The position numbers were made by a program, and so were the translations under genes. Below, piece after piece: positions 17,301-26,328 of a stretch of 64,000 nucleotides of DNA. The notes beneath the pieces were generated by a model. It was not told the origin of the DNA. It was given only the letters and a program-made list of their open reading frames with translations, and ran no database searches. How positions within the stretch are numbered: the first letter of the stretch is position 1; each line of letters opens with the position of its first letter. The stretch comes from CAYUZU01 sp964448675 (GTDB lineage: Bacteria; Planctomycetota; Phycisphaerae; UBA1845; Fen-1342): positions 186,001 to 250,000 of the forward strand of contig CAYUZU010000001.1 of the NCBI GenBank assembly GCA_964448675.1, in the 5' to 3' direction.

Positions 17301-20300
17301 ATGGAGCCCGCCATGTCGAAGACGCCGCCTCATCGAGGGAGCTCACGACCGGCCGAGCCTCAGCCGGAACTGCTGCAGGCCGACGTCTCCGCGGAGTTCG
17401 CCGCGCTGCGTCACGAGATCCGCCTGCTGCGCGAAACGCAGGCGCTGGCGCGGACCGGCAGCTATCACCGTGATCTGCACACCGGCCACATCGACTGGTC
17501 CGACGAGCAGTTTCGGCTGTTCGGGTATGCCCCGGGCGAAGTCACACCGACGATGGAACTGGTCATTGGCCACCTGCACCCGGACGATCGAGCGCGTTTT
17601 CTGGCCGCGAACGAGGCGCTGACGCGCGACGGGGGGCCGTACGACCACGAATACCGCATTGTCCGCAAGGACGGCGAAGTGCGGCACGTGCGTTCGCGGG
17701 CAAGGCTGGAACGCGACGTGTCGGGGCGGGCACTGGGGTTCTATGGCGCGATGCAGGACGTTACGGATCGGAAGCGGGCCGAGGCCTTGCTACGCGACAG
17801 CGAGGCGAAGTTCCGGGCGGCGTTCGAACAGGGGCCGAATTCGGTGCTGCTGATCGATGGTGAGTCCGGCCAGGTTGTCGACTTCAACGATCGGGCCCAC
17901 GAGACGTTGGGCTACACGCGTGAGGAGTTCGCCCGCCTGCGCGTGTCGGATTTTGAAGCTGCCGAGTCGCCGGCAGAGGTTGCGGCGCATACCCGGCGCG
18001 TGGCCCGCGAGGGCGCCGATTCGTTCGAGACGCAGCACCGGACGAAGGACGGGCGTTTGCTGGACACACTGGTCAGCGTCCGCCGCATCGATCTTGGTGG
18101 CCGGCTGTTCTTCCTGAGTCTGTACACCGACATCACCGAGCGCAAGTGTTATGAAGAGAAGCTGCGCGAGCATGAGGAGCTGTTGCGCTACATCGTTGAA
18201 CACGACCCGAATGCCATTGCCGTCTACGACCGCGATCTGCGCTACATCTTCGTCAGCCAGCGCTATCTGAACGACTATCGCGTAGCTGAAGCGGACATCA
18301 TCGGCAAACACCATTACGAGGTCTTCCCCGAAATGCCGCAGCGCTGGAAGGACGTGCACCAGCGCGTGCTGGGCGGCGCGGTGGAGCGTGCCGACCAGGA
18401 CTGGTTTGAGCGCCCGGACGGTTCGGTCGATTACAACCGTTGGGAATGCCGGCCGTGGTACCGGCCCGACGGCACGATCGGCGGCATGATCACGTACACC
18501 GAGGTCATCACCGAGCGCAAGCGAGCCGAGCTGGCCCTGCGCGAGAGCGAGGAGCGGTTTCGCACGATCATCGAGAACCTGGCCGACGGGGTGTTTGCCC
18601 ACGACCAGACCGGCCGGCTGATGCTGGTGAATAAGGCTGCGTGCCGCAACACGGGCTATACGCGGGAGGAATTGCTGTCGCTGACCGTGGCCGACATCGA
18701 TCCGGACAGCGTGGACCGCGGTGACGCGGAGCGCATGTGGGCAACGTTGCAGAGTGGTGCGTCGGCTACGATCGCGGCGGTGCATCGGCGCAAGGATGGA
18801 TCGACGTATCCGTGCGAGGTTCATCTGAACGCGATCATGCTGGACGGTCAGCCGGCCATTCTCGGTGTGGCCCGCGACGTCAGTGAGCGTCACGTCGCGG
18901 AGCAGGCGCTGCGCGCCAGCGAGGCCCGCTACCGCAAGCTCTATGAGAGCGTCGGGGCCGGGGTGCTGTTACAAGACGCCGACGGGCGAATCGTTCATGC
19001 CAACGACGTGGCGGCCGAGATCCTGGACATGGCACCGGCCGAGATCGAGGGGCGCACGTCGTTTGATCCCGATTGGCAGATGGTGGCCGAAGACGGCACA
19101 CCTGTGGCGGGCGAAGCGCACCCGTCGATGGTCACGTTGCGCACCGGCGAGCCGGTGCGTAACGCGGTGCGCGGGCTGTTTTCGCAGGACCGGCAGCGCA
19201 TGTGCTGGCTGTTGATCAATACGGCTCCGCTGCGGGATGACGATGGGGGCGAACGGACCGGTGTCCTCGTCACGTTCACGGACATCACGCGGCAGCGTGC
19301 CACCGAAGACGCACTGCGCCGGAACCAGGAGTTCCTGAAGCGCACCGGCCGGATGGCGCGTATCGGCGGTTGGGAGGTCGACGTCGAAACGCAGGAAGTG
19401 GTATGGACGGATGAGACGTACCACATTCACGAGCTGCCGGTCGGGCAGAAACCGTCTCTGGAAGAGGGTTTCAGCTTCGTCCATCCGGAGGACCGCGCGA
19501 AACTGAAGGCGGCGATGCAGCGGGCGATCGACCAGGGTGAACCGTATGACATGGAGTTGCGTTTCATCACGGCGAAGGGCAACCACCTCTGGACGCGGAC
19601 GATGTGCACCCCGCAGGTCGTCGACGGCAAGACGGTGCGGCTGGTCGGGGCCTTTCAGGACATTACCCAGACGCACGAGCTCGAGGAGCAGCTGCGCCAG
19701 GCGCAGAAGATGGAGGCCATCGGGCAACTGGCCGGTGGCGTCGCCCACGACTTCAACAACATCCTGACGGCGATCCTGGGGAATGTGGAATTGCCCCGTG
19801 GTGACCTGGAGGACCGGCTGCATCCGGGGGACCCGGTGTTCGACGGCCTGCACCAGATCGCGACGTCGGGCCAGCGGGCGGCGGATCTCACACGGCAGCT
19901 GCTGGCCTTCAGCCGCAAGCAGTTGATCAAGCCCGAGGTGCTCGACCCGTGCCAGTTGGCGCGGGACATGGAGAAGATGCTGCGTCGGCTGATCCGCGAG
20001 GACATCGAACTGCGCATCGAGTGCGACAAGGAGGTGTGCCCGGTGCGCGTCGATCGGGGGCAGATCGAGCAGGTGGTGCTGAACCTGGTGGTCAACGCCA
20101 AGGACGCAATGCCCAAGGGCGGGGCGCTGACCATCCGGGTAAGCGAAGCGCGGCTCGGTTCGGAGCACGCGGTGCGGCACGCCGATGCGCGGCCCGGGCG
20201 GCACGCGTGCATCATGGTGCGGGACAGCGGGGCCGGGATGGACCAGAAGACGCTGCAGCGGATCTTCGAGCCCTTTTTCACGACCAAGCGCGCGGGAGAA

Positions 20301-20840
20301 GGGACCGGGCTGGGGCTGGCTACCGTGCACGGCATCGTCCGGCAATCGAACGGACACATCGTGGTGCACAGCGAGCCGGGGGCGGGTTCGACGTTCGAAG
20401 TCTATCTGCCGGCGGTCGAGGGGGTGGTGGCGGGGGAGCGCGGCGACGAGCAGGAGGACGGCGCGGACGAAGACGGGGGCACGGTGCTGCTGTGCGAGGA
20501 CGATGACAGTGTGCGCGGGCTGGCGGTGCGGGCGCTGGCATCGCGGGGATATGCCGTGCTCGAAGCCCGCGATGCGTGGCAGGCGCTGGAGGTCGCGGCC
20601 CGCCACGCCAACGACCTGGACCTGCTGATCACCGATGTCATCATGCCGGGCATGAACGGGCGCGAACTGGCCGAGGCGCTGCTGGAACGGCACGCCGGGC
20701 TGCGGGTGCTGTACATTTCGGGTTATGCGGCGGACGTGATCGGCTCGCGCGGCATCCTCGAGGAGGGGACCAACTTCTTGGAGAAGCCCTTCAGCATGAC
20801 GACCCTGCTGCGCCGGGTGCGGCAGACGATGCAGGCGTGA
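17301..20840 (+). CDS. Six-PAS hybrid histidine kinase with receiver domain
   Basis: This is a soluble sensor kinase of about 1179 residues without transmembrane segments. Six PAS/PAC units follow in order, each ending in a DxT-ERK-like linker (DVTDRKRAE, DITERKCYE, VITERKRAE, DVSERHVAE, DITRQRATE, DITQTHELE). The HisKA helix contains the phospho-acceptor His in GGVAHDFNNIL. The ATPase domain shows N-box LNLVVNAKDAMPKGG, G1 VRDSGAGMDQ and G2 GEGTGLGLATVHG. A C-terminal receiver has DLLITDVIMPGMNG with the phospho-acceptor Asp, and its output end is EKPFSMTTLLRRV. The signal and downstream partner are unknown. I start at the ATG at 17301; ATG 17313 is also possible, while codons back to 17151 are unsupported. 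Confidence 0.9.
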   Translation: MEPAMSKTPPHRGSSRPAEPQPELLQADVSAEFAALRHEIRLLRETQALARTGSYHRDLHTGHIDWSDEQFRLFGYAPGEVTPTMELVIGHLHPDDRARFLAANEALTRDGGPYDHEYRIVRKDGEVRHVRSRARLERDVSGRALGFYGAMQDVTDRKRAEALLRDSEAKFRAAFEQGPNSVLLIDGESGQVVDFNDRAHETLGYTREEFARLRVSDFEAAESPAEVAAHTRRVAREGADSFETQHRTKDGRLLDTLVSVRRIDLGGRLFFLSLYTDITERKCYEEKLREHEELLRYIVEHDPNAIAVYDRDLRYIFVSQRYLNDYRVAEADIIGKHHYEVFPEMPQRWKDVHQRVLGGAVERADQDWFERPDGSVDYNRWECRPWYRPDGTIGGMITYTEVITERKRAELALRESEERFRTIIENLADGVFAHDQTGRLMLVNKAACRNTGYTREELLSLTVADIDPDSVDRGDAERMWATLQSGASATIAAVHRRKDGSTYPCEVHLNAIMLDGQPAILGVARDVSERHVAEQALRASEARYRKLYESVGAGVLLQDADGRIVHANDVAAEILDMAPAEIEGRTSFDPDWQMVAEDGTPVAGEAHPSMVTLRTGEPVRNAVRGLFSQDRQRMCWLLINTAPLRDDDGGERTGVLVTFTDITRQRATEDALRRNQEFLKRTGRMARIGGWEVDVETQEVVWTDETYHIHELPVGQKPSLEEGFSFVHPEDRAKLKAAMQRAIDQGEPYDMELRFITAKGNHLWTRTMCTPQVVDGKTVRLVGAFQDITQTHELEEQLRQAQKMEAIGQLAGGVAHDFNNILTAILGNVELPRGDLEDRLHPGDPVFDGLHQIATSGQRAADLTRQLLAFSRKQLIKPEVLDPCQLARDMEKMLRRLIREDIELRIECDKEVCPVRVDRGQIEQVVLNLVVNAKDAMPKGGALTIRVSEARLGSEHAVRHADARPGRHACIMVRDSGAGMDQKTLQRIFEPFFTTKRAGEGTGLGLATVHGIVRQSNGHIVVHSEPGAGSTFEVYLPAVEGVVAGERGDEQEDGADEDGGTVLLCEDDDSVRGLAVRALASRGYAVLEARDAWQALEVAARHANDLDLLITDVIMPGMNGRELAEALLERHAGLRVLYISGYAADVIGSRGILEEGTNFLEKPFSMTTLLRRVRQTMQA

Positions 20841-20849
20841 GGCGGCTGG

Positions 20850-21641
20850 CTACTCCGGGTCGGGCTCGGGCTCGTCCTGTGGTTGTTCCGGCGGCGTGTC
20901 CTGCCGGTCGGATTTCCTGCGGGCCTCGGCGAGCTTGCGGCGGAGTTCTTCCTGCTTGCGCTTGATCTCGGCGCGGCGCTGCTCCTGCTGCTGCTTCTGC
21001 CAGGCGAGCTTGTTCTCACGCGTCTGCTCCAGGAAGCGGCGGAGATATGTCGTCTTGTCCGTGTCGAACTCGCCGCGGCAGTGCTCACACTTGAAGTAGA
21101 TCGTGCGGGCGCCGACCTCGCGAAAGACCTGGGGATCGATGGCCGCCCCGGAGACCGGGCAGACCGTCTGGAAGGTATAGCACTCTTCGGCGAGGCGGCG
21201 CTCGTAGGGTTTGCTGCTCAGCAGCCACTTGTCGCGTGCGTCTTCGGTGGCGAAGTAGATGGCGTCCTCGCCGCGGCCGACGTAGATGCCGGGCTCAACG
21301 GGCTCGCCGGTGACGGGGCACTTGACCTGAAGGCGCAGCGCGTGGTCGGCATCCCACTGCTGGCGGACGCCGTCGGCGTACTCGTAGGGGTTCTCGAGGA
21401 ACTTCTTGCGGGCCTCATCGGTCGCGAAATAGACCCAGCGGCCGCGAAAGTGCTCGCAAATGTCGCGCTGCACGGGCTGGTCGGTCACGGGGCAGAGGAC
21501 CGGCGCGCGCCGGTCTTTCGCCGGTTTGGTGGTGGGGGTGTCCTTGCCGGCTTCCTTGTCGTCGCCCGGCTTTGCGGTGGCCAGCCCCGCCGCCGTCCCC
21601 AGCAGCAGGATCAGGCCGGTGGTTACAATCCGTTGTCGCAT
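20850..21641 (-). CDS. Exported protein with three YHS-like CPVT/S modules
   Basis: This is a 263-residue exported protein with a signal peptide (TTGLILLLGTAAGLATA). It holds three copies of a short metal-binding-like module, each starting with a CPV(T/S) motif: Cys50 (CPVTDQPV), Cys108 (CPVTGEPV) and Cys161 (CPVSGAAI). Each is followed by an aromatic strand and a helix (VYFATDEARKKF, IYFATEDARDKW, IYFKCEHCRGEF). This is the YHS/TRASH pattern linked to heavy-metal binding and sensing. Only the third carries a CxxC (185, 188). The C-terminal 60 residues are a charged helix, probably a coiled coil (QQQEQRRAEIKRKQEELRRK). It lies 73 bp downstream of mdh and may be co-transcribed. Confidence 0.75.
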   Translation of the reverse strand: MRQRIVTTGLILLLGTAAGLATAKPGDDKEAGKDTPTTKPAKDRRAPVLCPVTDQPVQRDICEHFRGRWVYFATDEARKKFLENPYEYADGVRQQWDADHALRLQVKCPVTGEPVEPGIYVGRGEDAIYFATEDARDKWLLSSKPYERRLAEECYTFQTVCPVSGAAIDPQVFREVGARTIYFKCEHCRGEFDTDKTTYLRRFLEQTRENKLAWQKQQQEQRRAEIKRKQEELRRKLAEARRKSDRQDTPPEQPQDEPEPDPE

Positions 21642-21714
21642 GGGGGGACCTCCTTGCCGTTGCGCCGCGCGGGCCCGCGTGATCGGGGGCGGGCAGCGGC
21701 GCGTCTCCGTTCCG

Positions 21715-22659
21715 CTACTTCGGCAGGAACTTCTTGGTCGCCTTGCAGAGTTCCTTCACGTGTTCGACGCTGGTGTTGAACATCTCCTTCTCGCGAGCGT
21801 CGAGCTCGAGCTCGATGACCTTCTCGACACCGTTGCGGCCCAACACGCACGGCACGCCGACGAAGTAGCCACCGATCTTGTATTGCTCATCGCAATAGGC
21901 GGCACACGGCATGACGCGCCGCTTGTCGCGAATGATCGACTCGGCCATGGCGATGGTGGCGGCCGACGGGGCGTAGTAGGCGCTGCCTTTCTTGAGGAGA
22001 TTCACGATCTCGGCCCCGCCGTTGCGCGTGCGGGTGACGATTTCCTCGAGCTTGCCGGGGCCGATGAGCTGGGTAACGGGAATGCCGGCGACGTTGGTGT
22101 AGCGCGGCAGGGGGACCATGTCGTCGCCGTGACCGCCCAACAGCATCGCGTTGACGTCCTCGACGCTGCAGCCGACCTCGGCCGCGATGAAGGAGCGGTA
22201 GCGGGCGGTGTCGAGCACGCCGGCCTGCCCCACGATGCGTTGCGTCGGGAACTGCGAGACGACGTGGGCGGTATAGACCATGGCGTCCAGCGGATTGGAC
22301 ACGATGATCAGAATCGCCTCGGGGCTCTTCTCGACGACCTTGGCGGTGACCTCGGCCACGATCTTGACGTTGGTCTCGAGCAGCTCGTCGCGGCTCATGC
22401 CCGGCTTGCGCGGCATGCCCGAGGTGATGATCGCGATGTCGCTGTCGGCGGTCGCGTCATAGTCGTTGGCCCCGACCAGGTTGACGTCGAAGCCCTCCAC
22501 GGGAGACGCCTCGTACAGATCGAGCGCCTTTCCCTGTGGCAGGCCCTCCACGATGTCGACCAGCACGATGTCGCCCAGTTCCTTCGCCGCGGCCCAGTGG
22601 GCGCAGGTGGCGCCGACATTGCCCGCGCCGACGATGGTCAGCTTTGCCCGTCTCATCAT
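21715..22659 (-). CDS. mdh: Malate dehydrogenase
   Basis: This is an NAD-dependent malate dehydrogenase of the LDH-like tetrameric group, 314 residues. The dinucleotide-binding start is LTIVGAGNVGATCAHWA. The substrate-binding arginine region is ITSGMPRKPGMSRDELLETN. IVSNPLDAMVYTAHVVSQ follows, and the catalytic His lies in LLGGHGDDMVPLPRY. Two ATG codons are adjacent (22659, 22656); GGAG lies 9 nt before the first. The leader contains a 10-bp hairpin (22682-22715) and a TACAAT box further out. Its neighbour downstream on the same strand is the YHS-like gene. Enzyme identity is secure; malate is preferred over lactate because of the R-rich MPRKPGMSR loop. Confidence 0.93.
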   Translation of the reverse strand: MMRRAKLTIVGAGNVGATCAHWAAAKELGDIVLVDIVEGLPQGKALDLYEASPVEGFDVNLVGANDYDATADSDIAIITSGMPRKPGMSRDELLETNVKIVAEVTAKVVEKSPEAILIIVSNPLDAMVYTAHVVSQFPTQRIVGQAGVLDTARYRSFIAAEVGCSVEDVNAMLLGGHGDDMVPLPRYTNVAGIPVTQLIGPGKLEEIVTRTRNGGAEIVNLLKKGSAYYAPSAATIAMAESIIRDKRRVMPCAAYCDEQYKIGGYFVGVPCVLGRNGVEKVIELELDAREKEMFNTSVEHVKELCKATKKFLPK

Positions 22660-22681
22660 CGTTTGTCACTCCATTCCGCGA

Positions 22682-22730
22682 TGTCTCGTCGGCCCCGCCG
22701 CCAAGCGACGAGACACAACCCGGGATTGTA
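22682..22730 (-). promoter_or_regulatory. mdh leader: -10 box and 10-bp hairpin
   Basis: On the minus strand, TACAAT (22730-22725) is followed by a hairpin whose 10-bp arms (TGTCTCGTCG at 22682-22691 and its complement at 22706-22715) enclose a 14-nt GC-rich loop. The hairpin would lie at the very 5' end of the mdh mRNA, about 20 nt before GGAG. A role in stability or attenuation is inference. Confidence 0.4.
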
Positions 22731-22896
22731 ACGGGCGGTGCCCGGCGTCGCGACCGCCGGCCACGGGTGAATTCGCACGCGGTTTCGGGGTGTCGGAACG
22801 GGTGTGCGCCCGTAGACCGTCGTCGCTCACGAAGCTGTGGTAGAAGGGAGCCGCCGGGGCTGTGAGCTCGAGGCCGAAAGCTGACAGCGTACGCCA

Positions 22897-24969
22897 CTAC
22901 ATCACCCCCAGCACCTCGCGGGCGAGGCTGTCGGGCATGCGCTCATACCGCAGCGGTTCCATCGCGTACGACGCGCGCCCCTGCGACAGGCTGCGCACCT
23001 GCGTCGCGTAGCCGAACATCGTGCTGAGGGGGACCTCAGCCGTCAGCACGTGGTTTCTGCCGCGGAGTTTCGTCTCGGTGATCGTCGCACGCCGGCTCAT
23101 CAGGTCACCGCTGACCGCGCCGTAGAAATCCTCCGGCGTGACGACCTCGACCTTCATGATGGGTTCGAGCAGAACCGGACCGGCATGCTCGATGGCGCGC
23201 TGAAACGCGATGGCGGCGGCCCCCTCGAAGGCCGCCTCGTTCGACTCCTCCGCCCGCTCCTCGCCGCCGAGCAGCGTCGCCTTGACGTTGATGAGCGGAT
23301 AGCCGCCGAGATTGCCGCTGCGGCCGGCGGACCGCACCGATTCCTCAATCGCGGGAAGGAAGTCGGGGCGGATGGCGCCCGGCGGGCAGGCGTTGACGAA
23401 CTTGAAGTGCTCCTCGCCCGGCTCGGGCTCGAACGGCTCGACCCGCAGTTGCACGACGGCGTAGAGCGGTCGGGTGCCGGTCTGGCGGATCAGGCGTCCC
23501 TCGCCCTCGCCGGCCTTGGTGATGGTCTCGCGATAGGCGACGCGCGGCTTGCCGACGCGCACCGGGACGCGCCAGTCCCGCTCGAGGCGATGGCACATGA
23601 CCTCCAGGTGCAATTCGCCCATGCCGGAGATCAGCGTCTGGCCGGTCTCTTCATTCAGCCGGTATTCGAAGGTCGGGTCGGAGCGCGACAGCATGTCCAG
23701 TGCGTTGGTGAGCTTGTCGCGGTCGGCGGTGGACTCGGGCTCGATCGCCATGCTGATGACGGTTTCGGGGAACTCGATGCGCTCCAGCAGGACCGGGCTG
23801 CGGTTCTCGCAGAGCGTGTCGCCGGTCTGTACCGACTTGAGCCCGACTGCGGCGACGATGTCGCCGCAATGGACCTTGTCGAGCTTCTCACGCCGCTTGG
23901 CGAAGACGCGGAAGATCTGCGGCAGGTTTTCCTTCTTGTTGCGGCCGACGTTGAGGACGCGAGAGCCGGCCTTGAGGGTGCCGGAGTAGATCCGGAGAAA
24001 CTGGAGGTCGGCATGGGCCTCGGCGACGACCTTGAAGCATAACGCCGCCAGCGGCTCGCCCGGGTCGCATTTGCGCTTGACGATCTTGTCGGGCTTGTCG
24101 GGTTCGTGCCCCTCGATCGGCGGGACCTCGGGCGGGGCGGGCAGGTAGTCACAGACAGCGTCGAGCACGGCCTGGACGCCACGGAACTTCAGCGACGAGC
24201 CGCACAGCACCGGCTGGCACTGGCGGGTGAGGGTGCCGGTGCGGAGGGCGGCGCGGATCTCGTCCTCGCTCAGGGGCTCGTTCTCGACGTACTTGAGCAT
24301 GAGCTTTTCGTCGAACTCGGCGACCTGCTCCTCGAGCTTGTGCCGCCACTCCTTGGCGCGTTCCTCGAGTTCGGGCGGGATGTCGATGGTGTCGTACTTG
24401 GTGCCGTCAGCGCTGACGGTGTAGTCGCAGGCCTTCATGCGGATCAGGTCGACGTAGCCGCGGAACGAGTCTTCCTGCCCCAGCGGGATCTGGATCGCGA
24501 CCGGGTTGCCGCCGAGCCGATCGCGGATGGTGCCGATGGCGTGGTAGAAGTCGGCGCCGACCTTGTCCATCTTGTTCATGAAGCAGATGCGCGGCACGCG
24601 GTACTTGTCGGCCTGGCGCCAGACGGTCTCGGACTGGGCCTCGACGCCCTCCTTCGCGTCGAACACGACCACGGCGCCATCGAGCACGCGCAGGCTGCGC
24701 TCGACCTCGGCGGTGAAATCGACGTGGCCAGGCGTGTCGATCAGGTTGATGCGGTAGTCCTGCCACAGCAGTGAGACCGCCGCCGAGTAGATCGTGATGC
24801 CGCGCTGCTGCTCCTCGCTGTCGAAATCGGTGACGGTGGTGCCCTCGTCGACCTCGCCCATGCGGTGGATGGTGCGGCTGTAGAACAGCACCCGTTCGGT
24901 GGTGGTGGTCTTGCCGGCGTCGATGTGGGCGGCGATGCCGATATTGCGGATTTTTGATAAGTCGTCCAT
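22897..24969 (-). CDS. fusA: Elongation factor G
   Basis: This is the ribosomal translocase GTPase, 690 residues from the ATG at 24969. G motifs are visible: AHIDAGKTTT (G1), RGITI (G2), DTPGHVDF (G3), NKMD (G4) and GSSLKFRG (G5). The G' insertion and domains II-V follow, with RPLYAVVQLRV in domain IV and the C-terminal MFGYATQVRSLSQGRASY. It stands alone, without rpsL, rpsG or tuf, so it could be a second EF-G copy rather than the str-operon one. A promoter and a GC hairpin precede it (25009-25065). In-frame codons upstream to 25029 lie in that leader. Confidence 0.93.
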   Translation of the reverse strand: MDDLSKIRNIGIAAHIDAGKTTTTERVLFYSRTIHRMGEVDEGTTVTDFDSEEQQRGITIYSAAVSLLWQDYRINLIDTPGHVDFTAEVERSLRVLDGAVVVFDAKEGVEAQSETVWRQADKYRVPRICFMNKMDKVGADFYHAIGTIRDRLGGNPVAIQIPLGQEDSFRGYVDLIRMKACDYTVSADGTKYDTIDIPPELEERAKEWRHKLEEQVAEFDEKLMLKYVENEPLSEDEIRAALRTGTLTRQCQPVLCGSSLKFRGVQAVLDAVCDYLPAPPEVPPIEGHEPDKPDKIVKRKCDPGEPLAALCFKVVAEAHADLQFLRIYSGTLKAGSRVLNVGRNKKENLPQIFRVFAKRREKLDKVHCGDIVAAVGLKSVQTGDTLCENRSPVLLERIEFPETVISMAIEPESTADRDKLTNALDMLSRSDPTFEYRLNEETGQTLISGMGELHLEVMCHRLERDWRVPVRVGKPRVAYRETITKAGEGEGRLIRQTGTRPLYAVVQLRVEPFEPEPGEEHFKFVNACPPGAIRPDFLPAIEESVRSAGRSGNLGGYPLINVKATLLGGEERAEESNEAAFEGAAAIAFQRAIEHAGPVLLEPIMKVEVVTPEDFYGAVSGDLMSRRATITETKLRGRNHVLTAEVPLSTMFGYATQVRSLSQGRASYAMEPLRYERMPDSLAREVLGVM

Positions 24970-25008
24970 GCGAACTTCGCGGATCTTCCAGGGGCCAGCG
25001 AACGCAGC

Positions 25009-25065
25009 CGGGGCCCGCGGCCCCGACAAACCCGTGACTATAGCCGACGAAGCGGGCAGAGTGAA
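25009..25065 (-). promoter_or_regulatory. fusA promoter and leader hairpin
   Basis: On the minus strand, TTCACT (25065-25060) and TATAGT (25042-25037) are 17 bp apart, 4 and 5 of 6 consensus matches. Right after the expected start site a compact hairpin (CGGGGCC-CGC-GGCCCCG in + orientation, 25009-25025) occupies the leader, some 40 nt before the ATG. Confidence 0.5.
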
Positions 25066-25484
25066 ATCGCCAAGAGACAGTCATCAGTTCTCAGTTGTCA
25101 GTTGTCAGTGGGTGGAAGCTGTCGGCTATCAGCCATCCGCCTTGGGCCGGGGAATGGCCCGTGCGCCTCGGCGCCATGAGCCGCGCTTATCCGCCCAGCC
25201 GAGTCTACCCGTCCCCACTGCTCGCAGAGCAGTGCCACCCGGCACGCGGCGCCCGGCGTGCCCTCACGCAACCACGGACGGCCAACGAGCCGTCGGCCGC
25301 TACCGTGCGTGGCGTACGGCCGGCAATGCTCAAGAGCGGTTGCAGCCGGTGGCCGCTCTCACGTTGCCACGTTGCCGCGTGCCCACCTTCCCAGGCGGCA
25401 GGCTTGCGTCCGGCGGTCCAGCCGGTATGATGCCCGCCAGCGAGGACGCACTTCACGAAACCCGGCACGAGCGGACCGCGACGC
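25030..25484. other. 455-bp gene-free region between fusA and kdsB
   Basis: No credible gene is seen here. The left end holds the fusA promoter, then the short-repeat tract at 25078-25134. A 7-bp hairpin (GGCACGC, 8-nt loop, GCGTGCC) is at 25241-25262. A TATGAT hexamer at 25426-25431, with TTGCGT 16 bp upstream, could drive kdsB with a leader of about 47 nt. Confidence 0.6.
25078..25134. repeat. TCAGTTG short-repeat tract
   Basis: The tract reads as degenerate heptamers: CAGTCA, TCAGTTC, TCAGTTG, TCAGTTG, TCAGTGG, then GCTGTCGGCTATCAGCC. Similar intergenic tracts occur near 16270, 28157, 44905, 55460 and 59768. It resembles the short tandemly repeated sequences of cyanobacterial spacers; any function is unknown. 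Confidence 0.6.
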
Positions 25485-26246
25485 ATGGATGTAGTCGCTG
25501 TAATCCCAGCCCGCTACGGCTCCACGAGATTCCCCGGGAAACCTGTCGCTCGAGAAACGGGCAAGTTCCTCATTCAGCACGTCTGCGAGCAGGTCGCCGC
25601 CGCCCGCCGTGTCTCCCAGTGCATCGTGGCGACCGACGACGAGCGCATCGCCGACGCGGTGCGGTCATTTGGCGGCGAGGTGCAGATGACGCGGGCGGAT
25701 CACCCGTCAGGTACGGATCGCATCGCCGAGGTCGTTGCGGCCCGGGGCGGGGCCGACGATGACATCATTCTCAACATCCAGGGGGACGAGCCGGAGATCG
25801 AGCCGACCTGCATCGACCGCCTGGCCGACCGCCTGGGCCAGGTGGGCGCCGACTGCCCGGTCGCGACGCTCGCCTGTCCGTTTCCAACCGATTCGGACCC
25901 GCGCGACCCGAATTCGGTCAAAGTCGTGACGGATTCGGCGGGGCGGGCGCTGTATTTTTCGCGTTCTCTGATACCATACCCGAGAGGCGGCGACGGGGGC
26001 GCGCCCCCCGAGCGATGTTTGCTCCACCTGGGCGCATACGCCTATCGCCGTGCGTTCCTGCTGCAGCTCGCGGCCTGGCCGTTGGGCGTGCTAGAGCAAA
26101 TCGAGAAGCTCGAACAGCTACGCGTGCTCGAACGCGGGTACGCGCTGGCGGTCGAAATCGTGGAACACGCGTGCGTGGGGATCGACACCCCGCACGATTA
26201 CCAGGCGTTTGTGGCGCGCTACCTGGCGCGGACCACGGCGACATGA
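25485..26246 (+). CDS. kdsB: 3-deoxy-manno-octulosonate cytidylyltransferase
   Basis: This enzyme activates Kdo with CTP to CMP-Kdo, the donor used by WaaA. It has 253 residues, the normal length. Family motifs are IPARYGSTRFPGKPV at the N-terminus, then CIVATDDERIADAV, ADHPSGTDRIAEV, NIQGDEPEIEP and YFSRSLIPYPR. The C-terminal GIDTPHDYQAF is diagnostic. The CTP synthase gene follows 82 bp downstream on the same strand, which couples CTP supply with its use, as in the kdsB/pyrG linkages known from other bacteria. The ribosome site is poor. Identity is secure. Confidence 0.95.
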   Translation: MDVVAVIPARYGSTRFPGKPVARETGKFLIQHVCEQVAAARRVSQCIVATDDERIADAVRSFGGEVQMTRADHPSGTDRIAEVVAARGGADDDIILNIQGDEPEIEPTCIDRLADRLGQVGADCPVATLACPFPTDSDPRDPNSVKVVTDSAGRALYFSRSLIPYPRGGDGGAPPERCLLHLGAYAYRRAFLLQLAAWPLGVLEQIEKLEQLRVLERGYALAVEIVEHACVGIDTPHDYQAFVARYLARTTAT

Positions 26247-26328
26247 CGATGGCGGCATGCGGCACGGGCCGCCGGCCGGTGCTGTCGGTTCAACATAATC
26301 GGTCGGAGATGACGATGGGCCATAGCGG

